NCBI GenBank assembly: GCA_013397455.1
Contig: VYZB01000120.1
Coordinates: 1,613,715 to 1,677,714 of the forward strand
Direction: 5' to 3'
Origin: Crotophaga sulcirostris
Taxonomy: Eukaryota > Chordata > Aves > Cuculiformes > Crotophagidae
Length of the DNA stretch: 64,000 nucleotides
Every line of letters starts with the position of its first letter. Position 1 is the stretch's first letter. The notes below the pieces were generated by a model that was given only the letters and a program-made list of their open reading frames with translations, was not told the origin of the DNA and ran no database searches. Of the stretch, positions 48,572 through 61,500 are shown piece after piece. Position numbers and translations under genes: made by a program.

Positions 48572-51500
48572 GTTAAAACACAGCTCTCTTGCAGTGAGGA
48601 AACTACATTCTTATGACAGGTACGACTGTAAAGTACAGGCTTGCAGCTCAAGCGCTGGTAAGAGCAGTTTGACGTCGTTGGGTAGGTAACCACAAGCACC
48701 AGTGAGACTCCATGCAGCTCTGTCACTACAAGTTTGTGGCACTCCAACACAGGCTTGAGCTACCTTCTGAGATAACAGTGTTTCCTCCTTCAGATGCCAC
48801 AGGGCTACACATCACTTCTGGAATCCACAATAAGCTGCCAGCATGCTGTGCAGCAACCAGTAGTCTAACCTGAAGGCTCCTTCCCATGCTCAAATCACAT
48901 CTTCTTGGAAACATTTCCAGGTTTTCAGAAGCACAGAGACTGAAAGGGACGAAGCACTTCCTACCTGCAGTGAGTTTCAAAGGAGTTTCAAGAACTCAGA
49001 CATGCCACAGCTACTCAAAACCTGGCCCTTTGGGAACTGTCTTCCCTTCTTTTATCTTTTGTCCTGCCAAAAAAAAGCGTGCACTGAAAATAATTTCTGA
49101 TGTTTCTTGTATCCAATTACCCATCTCCTCAGGGTTTTCCCCTCACAAGACAGCTGAGAGAAATGGCTTATTGTATTTTCTTCCAATGCACAGGAAAGTT
49201 CCTTCTGCAGTACAGAGAAAAAAATTATTCTTGATATACACCTGTCAAAAACCATGATATTCTCCACCAGGTGTTTACCCCACAGAAATAATCTTGACAT
49301 TAGACCAGTCTGCTTTCATGTTGTCGACCATGAGGTGGGGATGAGTCACCATGGTTGTAACATCTTTCAGGCAGACACATCAGCTGAGACAGTCTAGAAA
49401 TGGATGTACCATGGGCATGACAACATAAGAAAACTACTTCAGGCAGCCATGCTTCTGTCAGATTCAGACAACTCAAGACAATAAAAAAAACTCACGCCAC
49501 AGAAAGATACATACTCCATGACAACAGCGATATAAAGAGCAAAGACGGGGAAAAAAGAACAATACATTCAGTTGAGTGTGACAGTAAAATTCTCTGGTCA
49601 CAACATAATGGAATACTCAGGCATCATTCTAGAAAACAGAGCAAATTATAAACCTATTTCCTTGATGAAACTATATAATTAGTAGAACTGCCAGTCTCAA
49701 ATAAATATTATTTATATCCACAAATAACCATGAGAACACCAAGAAAATGTCCCTTTCAAGCCGACTTGTAAGGACATAGTTAATTTGCTCAATTTTCCCA
49801 TAACTGTGGATTCTAAGAAACTTTAACCACAAAAACAAACAAAAGATAATCCTAGAGCAATAAGGATTTGGAGCATGAATAAAAAAACCCCCACATGTAC
49901 TGCTACATTTACCACAACATGAAAGAGACATGTAACTACTGATGTATGATGGATGTATTGATATGATTGTATGATGGATGTATTGATAATTAATATTTGC
50001 AGAAATACAGCATGAAAACAGCCAAGTCATCTACCTGGTGCAGAACTTTAAGTATCCTGCCGCTGTGATGCATTTTTCTAGCAGATACTAGGATCTGACA
50101 ACTTCACTCAGGTTTGAAAATCTCTATCAGGATTTCAACAACAGGAACAACACAAATTAAAGCTAAATAACTCCACAGTGGTGCATACACAGTCTCTTTC
50201 ACTCACTAGAAAACTGTTTCAGCTTGTCATTGTGCATATTTAGCACAAATACAAATTCCAGACAGGTACTGGAAGCCTATGAAATTGCCCATAGTTTTTT
50301 CAAGTTGTTTTTTTTTTTTAATGCAAAAAAAAAAAGTTTTTAATTTCTGCAAATTTCACCAAAAAGGCACGGTATCAAACACTGCCTTAAAATCTTGCTG
50401 CATGGATGACGAATATTAGCAGTCAAATATTTCTCCTCCCTCAGAATAGTTGTGCCAATGCAGACAGATCTTGTAAGGCACTCAAATAAGTTTTAATGCT
50501 TTAAGATCATTAAGTGCTAGTACCAGAGCCAAAGAGACTGATTCATGTGCAAGAACATAAGCAGTCCCAGCAAAGGCAAAATGCTCTGTACACTCACACC
50601 CACTCTCCAGAGACCTGTTCATGCTGACTCTTGCCATCAGATAGGGAACTACCAAAAAAACCCAACAAGAGACAAACCTCCGTTCAACACCACCAAGCAG
50701 TTGCAGGTAGTACCAGATGAAGCTACCGGTCTTGTTGCTACAGCGATGACAGATAAAAGGCTTTCCAAGACTATCAGAGATTTCCAAGAGTCAAAGGCGA
50801 CTCCACCTGTCAACATCAGGAATTTCAGCAATTTTTTTTTTAGAAGCTGTGTTTTATTGTAGCAGTGAAAAAGTACTTTGAGATAATTGAGGTTTTCTAA
50901 TGCATCAATGATATTTCTTGGTGCTTTTCTTAGAGGGACTGGTCCTTGTTACATGGTTGCTTCCTGCAAGAAGGAGCAACTAAATAGTAGGTTCTGCCAG
51001 GGGTAAAGACACCACTGCTGACCCGAAAGCTGTACCAACTCTAGCAGCTGCTCTACAGAAGAGGCTTCTGACTGTTCTGAGGATAAATACTTTCACTTTT
51101 TCCCAAACCAGCATCAGGTTACACATTCACCTGACACGCAGCTTTGCCTGGCTCTGATGCTGAGATGGTACCAGTCTGCAGTGCTGGAGCGGTAGCCTGC
51201 AGAAGGCAGGCAAGAGCATTAAATCTCTGCTCAACGCTAAGGATGTTTTACTGACACAGCTGCCAAGAGTTTTGCAGACAGTGGCTGCCTAAAACCTCAG
51301 ATACATAGTATTTGCTCCCTAAAATGACCCATCCAAGTTAAAGTTGGAGTATCCTAGCTGACAGCTATCTCTGAACTTCCCTGGCTTCACTGAGAAGGTC
51401 CAAGACAGACTCATATTCCAATCAAGAAAATGCATTAAGTCAGAGCAAGCAGCTTTCTGTGGCTATCTCTACAGGAGTTAAAAGAGACCAGAAGCACTGC

Positions 51501-54500
51501 AGGGTCTTATGTTTTGCTTTGGTGACAACCTGGCTAACAAGTTTTTAGCAAGAGAAAAAGAACATCTTCGGCTCTGAAAATAAGAAAAAAAAAGTAAAAA
51601 TAATACAAAAAAGAAAGGAAAAAAAAAGACGGATACATACTAAATTATTCTAGCTGTAAAGCTACTGAAGACTCAAGGAGGAGATACCACTGGGGTCATG
51701 CACTCCCATACCAGCAAGATGCATTTTTCCTCAGGTGGTACTGCAAGAGGGCACCCTTGTATGTCAGTTTGACCCAGAGTCAGCTGTTTTGTTTCCAATC
51801 TTGCATACATACATTTATAACAAAGTGCAAATCGTAAGGGAAATAAACAGTAAAGAACTGTTTTATTCATTAAAAAAAATAAAAATTACAAAAGCCAGAA
51901 AGATACACAAAGAGAGATAGAGATTTGGAATCCAGAAGAAAAAAAAGTTTCTGTATCACAATCACTTCCACCTTAATCATGGATAAATATATTTGAAGTA
52001 CTTCTTTACACACATTGCATCTATAAAAGGGACAGAGTTCAATACCAATAACATTCAGTGATTACACAATCTGTTATTTACTTTAGTAATTATGCTAATC
52101 TATTTAATCACTTTTCAATAGAAAAATCATCCCTGCACTGTGTACCACTCAGAAGAGTTTCTAAAAATGGGGTATTACTACTTCTAAATGTCACCTTTAT
52201 AAACTTTATTTTAATTTTTTTTCCCCACCACAGATGGATAAATGCTCCTGCATTATTGACTTGGAAGCAAGAAAACATAAAAGTTGCAATTCACTTTACT
52301 GCACCATCTTGTGGTTAATAGTAGCAGCCACACCAAGATCAAATCACAGCAGACTGTCAGGTGCTGACAAGACCTCAGCACTGCCACAGGCACTTGGGAT
52401 TAAAGTAAATTCTTTCAAAGCATGCCAGGGAAAGCCACTGGTCTCGTTCCCTCAGGTTCTAACAAAGAGCAGAAAACAATTACGTTTCTCAGTTATTGGG
52501 TATTTATTTGGTGATGCAAAAAGTTTTAGATGTCAACAATCATCCAGCCTTGTCATCTTTCTTATTTACCTCTGCATTTTACCCTCCCCTTGACCACTTC
52601 ACACCCTACGTTACAGCTGTACTTTACAAATGCAACTAAACCCACACCCAACCAAGGCAGGGGAGATGACAATTGTGTGGTACGTGGCATCACAAATGGG
52701 TGTACTACCTTACTAAGAAACTCCCTTCTGAGACCCCAAATCAGATGTAATAGTTTAAGAAACAGTGCTCCTTGAATTTTCATATCACAGAGAAAACAAG
52801 ATGCTTGCAAACTGCCACAGACTCTGGCTAGCACTGACTACAGTGATTACATTCCCTCCTAGAAACTTGTGTGCATGTAGAGGAGGCAAGGACTATTTTC
52901 ATAAAGGTACCATCAACATGAACGCATTTTAAAAGACAGTACAGTATTTTTAATTGTTTCCCAGTATTCCTAGGCCGGATAGAAAAAAACCAAGCAACCA
53001 GTACTCTTAACTGCTGTATTTATCAATGCCTTAATGCTGCTTTTGAGGTGACATGGATTTATCAAAGTGAATACAGCTATTCTATTACAGGGCAGTCACA
53101 GGGATGAAAACCACTGAACATTTCACTAGATCAGTCGATATGTTCTTACGAAGATGAGGCTTTGACAACTATTAATGAACATTCAAATAGTTAATATCTG
53201 GAAAGCTTTTAGGTTTTTCAACTAAATGACAAAAAGCTACAGGGAGTTTAATATTTTTCAATAAAATCACTTTTTAAGACTTTGCAAAATATCAATAAAA
53301 TATTAACTTCCCAAGAGCAGAGAGCTATTAGCTCATTCCTATCAGTGAATTTAAAACATTCTCTTCTTGAAAACCATTAGCCACCAAAATATTTATGCAC
53401 AAGCTGTTATAAAAGCAACCGTATTAGAATTAGATAATTTCACTATTCAACGGTGATAAATGAAGCAGATACTGGTATAAATGAAGAAAAGTACTTAAAA
53501 GATTACTAAAGGAAAAAGCAGGGACCATCCTCACTATTGATTATATAAATGAAGACCGCTTAATAGGCTAAGTTTTAAATGGCACTGTTATTCATTGAAA
53601 AGTTACTAACACAGTAAATCTGTATAAATAACTTTAAGTGTTCAAGTGCTGATTCAGTAACACTTAGAGCCATCAATGCAATTACTAGCTGTTAAACCTG
53701 AATAATGAGCTCTCATTTAGGCAACAAGCACAAATGAAAGAAAAATGCTCCATCTTAAAACTAGGCAGAATCTTCCTCCTCTAACACACTGGCCAATTCA
53801 AAAATACTGTTTCAATACAGTGTTGTTTCTCCACAAAAATCACAATATCTCTCCGTTAGTCTACATACCTCCCAATCAACTTTTATCCCATAGGCTCACT
53901 GCCTGCAATTACTTTACCTACAATATTCAAATCACTGAACTGAAAACTTTCATTACTCTACAGTGTTCATGCTCTGAAGAAGACAAAGAGTAAGGAGCTT
54001 ATTCAGAAACACTCTTATTTCCCTTTCAGCTGATAACAGTGACAGCACAAGGTACTGCCCAAACTCCTATCAAAGGCATTTAGCACCTTCCTGGGACAGC
54101 AATATATATACTCTGACAAACAGTCGTTAAGCAAAGTTACCATCACTACCCCATTACAATCTAATTTGCTTCATAAAACAAGAGTCTGTATCTTAGGTAA
54201 TGCTTCCTAGAGTTAACATCAGCATCCTTGATGTTGTAGTAAAATGCTTGTACTGTCTAATCTGCAAAAAGCCAAGGGGAATAAATTAGTAACTAAAATT
54301 CACTTATAATATTCTTTTCCATCTCCATTTAAAATCATTAAAACATATGCTAGAAGCTAACCTAACTAAAATCTGTTCTAGAAAGCTTAAACAATGAATG
54401 AAAAAGTAGTACCTGTCTTCTAATAAAATGGCGAAGTTGCACCAATGTCTGTCACACATGGAAATATGAATTCCCAAAGTGGTAATCCAGTTTTGCCAGT

Positions 54501-57409
54501 AGCATCCTGTACTGCAGGAAAAGAGGCAGGTGTTTTGCATTTTATTTTATTTAACTGGTTCCACTCACTGCCTGGTTCCTTCACAATTAAGAACCTGACT
54601 GGGAGCTGAACAAGTTGGAAAACTTTATGCCCATTCACATGAACAATCAGTTTCTTGAGGTGGGCATGACAACCCCTACACATGCACTCACCACAAACAC
54701 AGCAGTATGAAAACATGTCTGATGAGAAACAATGGAAATACTATAGTGTAGTTTTAAGCAGATTTTGAAAGATATGGTAAAGAATTTCACAAACAAACAG
54801 AGGAAAAAACAGCAAGAGTTGTTAGTGTAGCATTAGCAGGAGTATTACAGGTTTCATACAGGGAAAGATTTTAGAAAGTAAAACGATTAGTAAGTACAAA
54901 ACATAGGAGCAGAGGAAAAGATTTGTTTTCTTAAGTCTAACGTTCCTTTCAAAAACATACACAGTTTAATATGAGAAAAAAAAAGATGGATTTATAAATG
55001 GCAGGAATGATACATGACAATCCCTAATAAAGCAGATAGAAACACACAGCTCTATTTGTCAGCTTTTTCTACCAAGGTAAATAAATGAGGACTTAGTTTC
55101 ATTCACTAATAAAAAGCATATATACAATTTTATATCATAACAAATACCTATTTAGGTTCAGACACCATTTAGCTTTGATGAGGACTGCATACATTTTGCA
55201 TCCAAGTGAACAGTAGAGTTAATAAGACGAAGTAATTTTACAGTAGCTTCTCGATTTAATCAATCCATATTAGTTTCCAATGTGGATGTAAAGACAAGCT
55301 TTGTTACTTGACTGCTATCTCTGAAATACAATTAAAGCCTCAATTTGTTGAAAAGCACTTTAAAACACACATATACCCCAGGATATGATGGACATGCAAT
55401 TAAACAAAGAAGATTTTCAGAAGAGTAGAAAAATTCCAAATGTTAAGAAACGCATTTAACAAAAACAGTCTTCCAGAAAAAGAAAAAAAATATCAAACCA
55501 TGTGCAGGCATTTTCAAATATCAAAAAACATCTGAACATCATGTTATTTGCATCAACTACAAGTCCTTTGACCAAATAAGTGGCAATATTCTGTCCCTTC
55601 CTAGCATAATCTTTAAACAATCCCTGACAATCTTCTGACATACTCTTACAAAGTCTGGATTAGGATGAAGAATATTTCCTAACATCTGTGGAGGAGTAAG
55701 GGAAGCAGACATCTAAAATAAGGCATTAGAATTATCTCATCTCACAGCCCTTCCCATCATGGCCCATATCAGGATGGATTTATTATTCTTGCTCGTTTTA
55801 AAATAAATACTGTATTCTATTTTTGGTACTCAAAGTCCTACTTAAGCAAAATCCCCAGACAAAACTCAAGAGATGAATGTTCAAGACTGCTGAATACAAA
55901 GTAAGTTCAGAGCTACTTTGATAAAACAAGTCTGTAGTTTCTTACTACCACATATAGATGTGCAAACTTATGTTACTGTCACTTTTGATCCTCCCTACCA
56001 CCCCCTACAGCAATTAGCATATCTGGAAAGGAACGAGGCATACGTGTGGGAGGGAGAGAGAGTCCAGATTCCAAGTAGAAATTAAAACTCAAAACAACTT
56101 CAGGAATTTTATGATACAAAATTTTCATCATCGAAGAATCAGATGTGGATCTCTGTTTTGTTATGAATTTCATGCTTCCTCTTCCTTGAATTTGTTTTAC
56201 ATATCCTACACACAGGTATAAAATGAAAGTCAAAAATAAGCACACAGCAATGTATTTAGGGAAGCCACTGTCCAGAAATGAATTATGAAAATAGAAGCAT
56301 ATGCACACTATATCAGAATTAATATTAATCTTAACTATCTCCAGAAAGCAACTATCAAGACAAATGACATCCATACAGGCAAGACATTCCTACTCCTTAA
56401 TTCTTTCTGACAGCACTGAAGGCTCCTTGGAGTGAAAATTTAAGCTTTTTATAGCTTATTAAAGATTAGAAATTCATAGTTATCAAACAAGGAAAGCGAC
56501 TTCAGTTCCCATATGAATGGTTCAATGGAACTGAAAGTGCAGTTGCTGTTTAAAACAAACTTGACCTAAGCAAACAAAAATAATGGACTGGAGAACAACA
56601 AGGGATGTATATATACTGTTATATATTCATCTGTGTGGCCTCCTTTAAAATACTACATACCATAAATCTCAAAACTTCCGACAGAGTGAACTCAAAGAAA
56701 TGCCACACAATAGTTCTAATACAGAGGCACTGAAAGAATTAGAATGATTTCCATAAAAGACAAATAAGACCAAAGAAGAACAATCTATTTTCTTATTTAA
56801 AAAGTTGTAAGCCTCTGTGGTATGTGTGGATAGTTAATAGATCCCCATCTGTTCTCCATGCAGAAGAGGGCACTCAGCAAAAAAAGCCAATAAAAAGTCA
56901 GCAAAATAAGCGGCAAACGGTAAAAACTACTGCATGCTATGTAAGACTACAGCCATGACTGCCAAGCTAGTCAAAGTCAAAAATCAGAAGGGAATGACAT
57001 AAATGGATTTCGTCCAGTTAATGAAATATAGGTGCCCAATTGCTTGTGGCAAAACGGAAATAAGGAAGACAGAGCATCAACATATCCCACACTCGTGCTA
57101 CAGAGTCCTTCCCCCCCTAACCTCCCCTTTTTCGACTAGTTTTGGTGTTTGGTTGGTTGGGTGGTTTTTTTCTTTTAACAGTCTGGTAGAAAACACAGCT
57201 AGCTAGTTGTCATCTAGAGAGACCAAAGGATTTCACCTAGCATGGCAAATCTTATTTTTCTGTAGGCTTTTCTCTGTGCTAGTGTGCATCTTGCCAATGA
57301 CATAATTCTCAAATATCCATAAGCCAAGCTGCGTATGTGACATTAGAAAGCCCTCAAACTAGACAAAGGCCACTAAAATATAAGCTATCCAGCAAGTCTG
57401 CTTTGTATA
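48572..57409. other. Long unique non-coding stretch
   Basis: This is the longest interval without a recognised repeat (8.8 kb). GC-richer parts lie at 48.6-49.06, 50.5-50.8 and 51.0-51.5 kb. A and T runs occur at 50310-50340 and 51580-51630. Open frames of 60-131 codons occur on both strands with no recognised domain or good splice pair. Confidence 0.5.
49943..49988 (+). repeat. 25-bp tandem repeat, two copies
   Basis: TGTATGATGGATGTATTGATA occurs at 49943 and again at 49968, a period of 25 bases with a perfect 21-base core. Confidence 0.88.
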
Positions 57410-57839
57410 TCACTGAATCACAAAAAATAAAATCTGGTTGGACAGGACTTCTGGAGGTCACCTAGATCCAAACACCTACTCAATGTCTGTATGATCAGAT
57501 GGCACTGGATGGTGTCCACTCAAACACTGCCAAGCACAGAGGCTCCACCACCATGCACGACATCCCAACTCAGTATTTTGACCACCCATGTGATTAAAAA
57601 AAAACTTAAATTTCCCAGTCCCTGGGCACAACAGGACTTCTGGAGGTCACCTAGATCCAAACACCTACTCAATGTCTGTCTGATCAGATGGCACTGGATG
57701 GCGTCCACTCAAACATTGCCAAGCACAGAGGCTCCACCACTGTGCACAATATCCCAACTCAGTATTTTGACCACCCATGTGATTAAAAAAAACCTTAAAT
57801 TTCCCAGTCCCTGGGCACAATAGGTCACAATAGGTCACA
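57410..57839 (-). mobile_element. Decayed CR1 3' end expanded by tandem duplication
   Basis: TCACTGAATCACAAAAAATAAAATCTGGTTGGACAGG followed by CTTCTGGAGGTCACCTAGATCCAA resembles the reverse complement of a CR1 terminus of the AGATCATCTAGTCCAA type. Later text about an 'entry-shortened' middle, such as CACTCAAACACTGCCAAG and GAGGCTCCACCACC, fits a diverged CR1 tail. Most of the element is present twice because of the 189-bp duplication listed next. Confidence 0.6.
57442..57819 (+). repeat. 189-bp tandem duplication
   Basis: Unit 1 (57442-57630) and unit 2 (57631-57819) are each 189 bases, from ACAGGACTTCTGG to CCCTGGGCACA, without indels and with 8 substitutions (about 96% identical by hand count). 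The unit is 63 codons long, so the 111-codon open frame at 57491-57823 is the same 63-residue frame read twice, not a protein gene. A 10-bp direct repeat of ATAGGTCACA follows directly (about 57820-57839). Confidence 0.95.
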
Positions 57840-59539
57840 TCACTAGCTGCTGATCCCCTTCACATCCCCAGGGTCACACACTGCAGGGCTGTCAGTTGCC
57901 CATGCTGGTCCAGCTGGTCCTGGACAAGGTTCCTATGCCTTTGGGAAGCACCAGGGCTGAGGTAGTCTTGGCACCACGTTGCTGCAAAACGAGGATGACC
58001 AGCACTGGCATACAAGCTCAATGTTGTATGGAAAGCCAAAAAAGAAAGCAAGCACCTCTTGCTTACAAGCAAAAAAGAGGTATATATTTAACAAAACACT
58101 TATCAGCCAGAAATTAGGAGAGTCTGAAAGTGCACAGGATCGCCCCTTTTCTGCTAGCTACGAGAAGAAAACAAATGGGGGTTTTGATATCTCATTTATG
58201 CATTGCCTCTAGACAGCATGGTTTTCTATTTCAAATATCAACTGTACCTAGTTTTCAGTCTGGCAGGCTTTTCAAACCCTATGACTGGGTGGTGGGATTG
58301 ATGCTTGGGTGGGTGGGAGATACATGGAAGCAGAATAAGCAGGGAACTAACAGGATTAGAACAAGAAGTAAGGGTGAGATTAGGAATGTGACATAGGAAA
58401 ATTAAAAAAGACAGCAAGAATAGCAAGACAGTAGAACAGAAAACAAAGCCAACAAAGATGAGACAGCAAAAATCTTTGGGCAGAAAATAAATCAGACATT
58501 TTTCAAGTATCAAAGTTGATTTACAACGCCACCCATTAAACACAATGCTCCAAAACCAACTCATTCTTTATGTTCTCTAGGGTAAATGAGTGGAGCCTTT
58601 TTTTTCCCCTGGTATTTTGAGTTTATTTTTTCATGGTGAAGGAAGACAGTCATGAATTTTCGAGGACAGGATATTTCTCTCATACTTTTTGACTCCTTAG
58701 GACTATGTCTTATGCTTCCACATGCATTCCTCTCCCTTGCTTAAAAATGTCATCTGTGAATATCCTTGAATCCTAACTGCAGATTGTGATGGCAAATGCT
58801 AAAATACGACAACAGCACAATTTCATATCAAATTTGATTTGAGTTTGACCTGTATATGATAGATCTACAGCTATTAAACTCAACTGATCAATTGTAATCC
58901 ACAGCATCAATCAAGCTGCATAAGAAGCAATGGTCTCATCCCTCCTAGACCTAGTAGTTATCCTCACACTGTCTTTCTTCCATTATATGTAGCTGTACTA
59001 ACATAAATATATATTGTTTTAATTGAAATTAATCTCCAAACCAATTCAACTTGCAGTTACACAAGCTCTGGGAAGTTGAGGGAGGAGAGGGTAGAGAAAC
59101 AAGCACTGCTACAGTAACCGAGATGAGCAAGAACAGTGCAGGACTTTGAAAGAATGCCAGTTTATCTGCCTTGAAGTCTTCTGCTCTAATTTCATAGCCA
59201 TTTTAAAGCATCTCACAGGACTATCATCTACAAGATGCCCTTTGAGACAGTAAGTACACAATAATGTGCTTGCCCACAGCACAAACACTTTTTAAAGATA
59301 AAATAGTAAGGAACGCATCTTATACTATGTACCTAGTGCCATAATAACCCCTCATCAGCTTTCTTGATTTTAAAATCAAGGACCTTTCCTTTTCAAGGCC
59401 ACATTTCCAGAAGTGGCTGTGAGTAACAAGGTGTACTGGAAATGAAAGCATCTACTCGTTTTTAAGTCACAAGAAGAGATAGCCAGCTTCCCAGGCTGGG
59501 AAGAGAGAGAACCTACTTAAAACAAACCCATAAATAATA
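57840..59539. other. Unique non-coding DNA, GC-richer at its left end
   Basis: The first 200 bases (to about 58040) are GC-rich and may be the remainder of a repeat. The rest is AT-rich. An 18-base perfect palindrome CTTGATTTTAAAATCAAG lies at 59363-59380. Confidence 0.5.
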
Positions 59540-59600
59540 CAGAATCATAGAACAGTTTGGGTTGAGGAGGGACCTTTAAAGGTCCATCAAATCCAGCTCA
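59540..59600 (-). repeat. CR1 3'-end fragment
   Basis: ACAGAATCATAGAACAGTTTGGGTTGAGGAGGGACC is the reverse complement of a CR1 terminus. The GC-rich text after 59605 is not clearly CR1. Confidence 0.8.
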
Positions 59601-60317
59601 AAGGATGAAGCCTGTGCGTAGAAACTGAGCGTCGAGGGGTAGCAGAGCTCCAGTGCCCCCAGACACCACCTCCAGCAGCTTCCTGGGCACAAACCCCATC
59701 AAGCACAGGTGAGCACGTAGTCAGCGGTGGGGATGGAGCCAATGTCCAATCTGGTAAGCTGGCACTGCCACCCCTGCACCTGCACCTATCCTTTCAGAGA
59801 GACGAATAAACATCCATTTTCTTTTCATAGGGTGTTTCTTCCAAACCAAATCGCAATTCACTGCTGGGAATACTTTCCAACGTTGTCACAACAAGACAGG
59901 AAATCCAGAGGGTAGAATTTCCTGAAGTGCACAGTCATTTTACTTGACTCTGGTGAGTTGACCTTGGCTGGTTGCCATGTGCCCATCAACCTGCTCCTCA
60001 AATTGCAGGAACAAAATAAAATGAAAGGCTTGTGGGTCAAAGTAAGGACAGGGAGATGACTCAGCAAGTACCATAACAGGCAAAACAGACTCAGCTTGGA
60101 GAAACTAATATCATGTTTTGACAATGAAATACAGAGTAGGATAGTGAGAAATAAGAACAAATCTAAAAACACCTCCTTCCGCCCCTCCCTTCTTCCCTGG
60201 TTCAACTTCACTCACAGCTCCTCTACTTCCTTCCCTTGAGTAGTGCAAGGGGGACAGGGAATCGGGGTTGTGGTCATTTCATTATGCATCCTCCTATTCT
60301 ACCCCTATTCCACAAGA
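59601..60317. other. Unassigned DNA
   Basis: GC-rich to about 59.8 kb, then mixed. No gene or repeat family was recognised. Confidence 0.4.
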
Positions 60318-60415
60318 GACAGTCCTTCACAAACTTCTCCAGCACGGGTTCTTCCCACGGGCTGCAGCTCTTCATGAACTGCTCCAGCATGGGTCCTTTC
60401 CACAGGGTGCAGTAT
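60318..60415 (-). repeat. Fragment of an avian 45-bp-period repeat
   Basis: CTCCAGCACGGGTTCTTCCCACGGGCTGCAG and CTCCAGCATGGGTCCTTTCCACAGGGTGCAG lie 45 bases apart. This CTCCAGC-TGGG-CC-CC-C-GGGCTGCAG module is common in bird interspersed repeats, probably ERV-derived. Orientation is inferred from the adjoining CR1 text and is uncertain. Confidence 0.5.
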
Positions 60416-60429
60416 TCCCAACCCAGAGC

Positions 60430-60548
60430 ACAGAATCACAGATGACTCAGGTTGGAAGGGACTTTTGGAGATCACGTAGTCCAAATCCCCTGCCATATGC
60501 AGGGACATCTTTCAGTGAATCAGGTTGTTCAAAGCCCAAAACCATTCT
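60430..60548 (-). repeat. CR1 3'-end fragment
   Basis: ACAGAATCACAGATGACTCAGGTTGGAAGGGAC, then GGAGATCACGTAGTCCAAATCCCCTGCC, is the reverse complement of a CR1 terminus. Confidence 0.88.
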
Positions 60549-61248
60549 GTAATACTAAGAAACACCAACACAATATGATCTTAAAAAGCAAACCACAGAA
60601 TGAACAAATATAAGAAAACTACATTGTGCAGAGCAGAAAACTTCAGAGCGTGGCCACATGTTCATAAATGCTTAAACTTTCATACATCCAAATTGAAAAC
60701 CAAAATAAAATAACAGAAACAGTACTCAGGCCACATCTATTCACAACTTCACAGTTTCTTCCTCCATTAGTTAAAGTGGACACAGATTACTTCAAAGTTT
60801 GGCTAACAGTGGATTCACAGAAGGACCAACATTACCTGATTTCAATGGCTTTTATCTGCTTTAAGGTGTAAGACAAGGCACTGACCACCCACCTGTAACA
60901 CTGGCAAGCAGAATCTGCTTTTTGTACTCATAACAGCTGAAGAGTAGTCAAGGCATTTTGATTAATATTATACGGAATCAAAAACATTCAGAAAGCAAAA
61001 TTTTGCTTCAGTCTTCAGTAGGACACTCAAGTAATAGAAATATAACAGCTACGTCAAAAAATAAAGTAGTGAGAACAGTTGGAATACCTTCTTAGCCTTA
61101 GTTCCAAATGTGTTTCTTAACCATTAAATGCTCCCGATTTATCACCCACTGAGTCAATTCCCCTTCCCCTGAGACATTTTTCAATAAAACAATTCCATTC
61201 AGTAATGTCAGTTCCACCAGGAATGGGCTTCAATATTGCTACAAAGGT
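60549..61248. other. AT-rich unique DNA up to the gap
   Basis: No gene or repeat was recognised. The last bases before the gap do not obviously read as CR1. Confidence 0.5.
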
Positions 61249-61377
61249 NNNNNNNNNNNNNNNNNNNNNNNNNNNNNNNNNNNNNNNNNNNNNNNNNNNN
61301 NNNNNNNNNNNNNNNNNNNNNNNNNNNNNNNNNNNNNNNNNNNNNNNNNNNNNNNNNNNNNNNNNNNNNNNNNNNNN
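61249..61377. other. Assembly gap (129 N)
   Basis: A run of 129 N. Its right edge abuts CR1 sequence, so the missing piece probably contains the 3' terminus of that CR1. The true length is unknown. Open frames drawn through it are meaningless. Confidence 0.98.
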
Positions 61378-61500
61378 CAACCCATCATCTAAACCATGGC
61401 ACTGAGTGCCTCATCCAATCTCTTCTTAAACACCTTCAGGGTTGGCGACTCCACCACCTCCCTGGGCAGCGCATTCCAATGTCTAACTACCCTAACTTTT
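61378..61500 (-). mobile_element. CR1 fragment next to the gap
   Basis: ATCATCTAAACCATGGCACTGAGTGCCTCATCC, CTTCTTAAACACCTTCAGGG and CTCCACCACCTCCCTGGGCAGC follow the reverse complement of a CR1 tail, of a type not seen elsewhere in the window. Its 3' end is lost in the gap and decay is strong after 61500. Confidence 0.85.

Noticed and set aside
57491..57823. 111-codon plus-strand open frame with an internal repeat.
   Set aside because: It is the product of the 189-bp tandem duplication of CR1-like DNA being a multiple of three.
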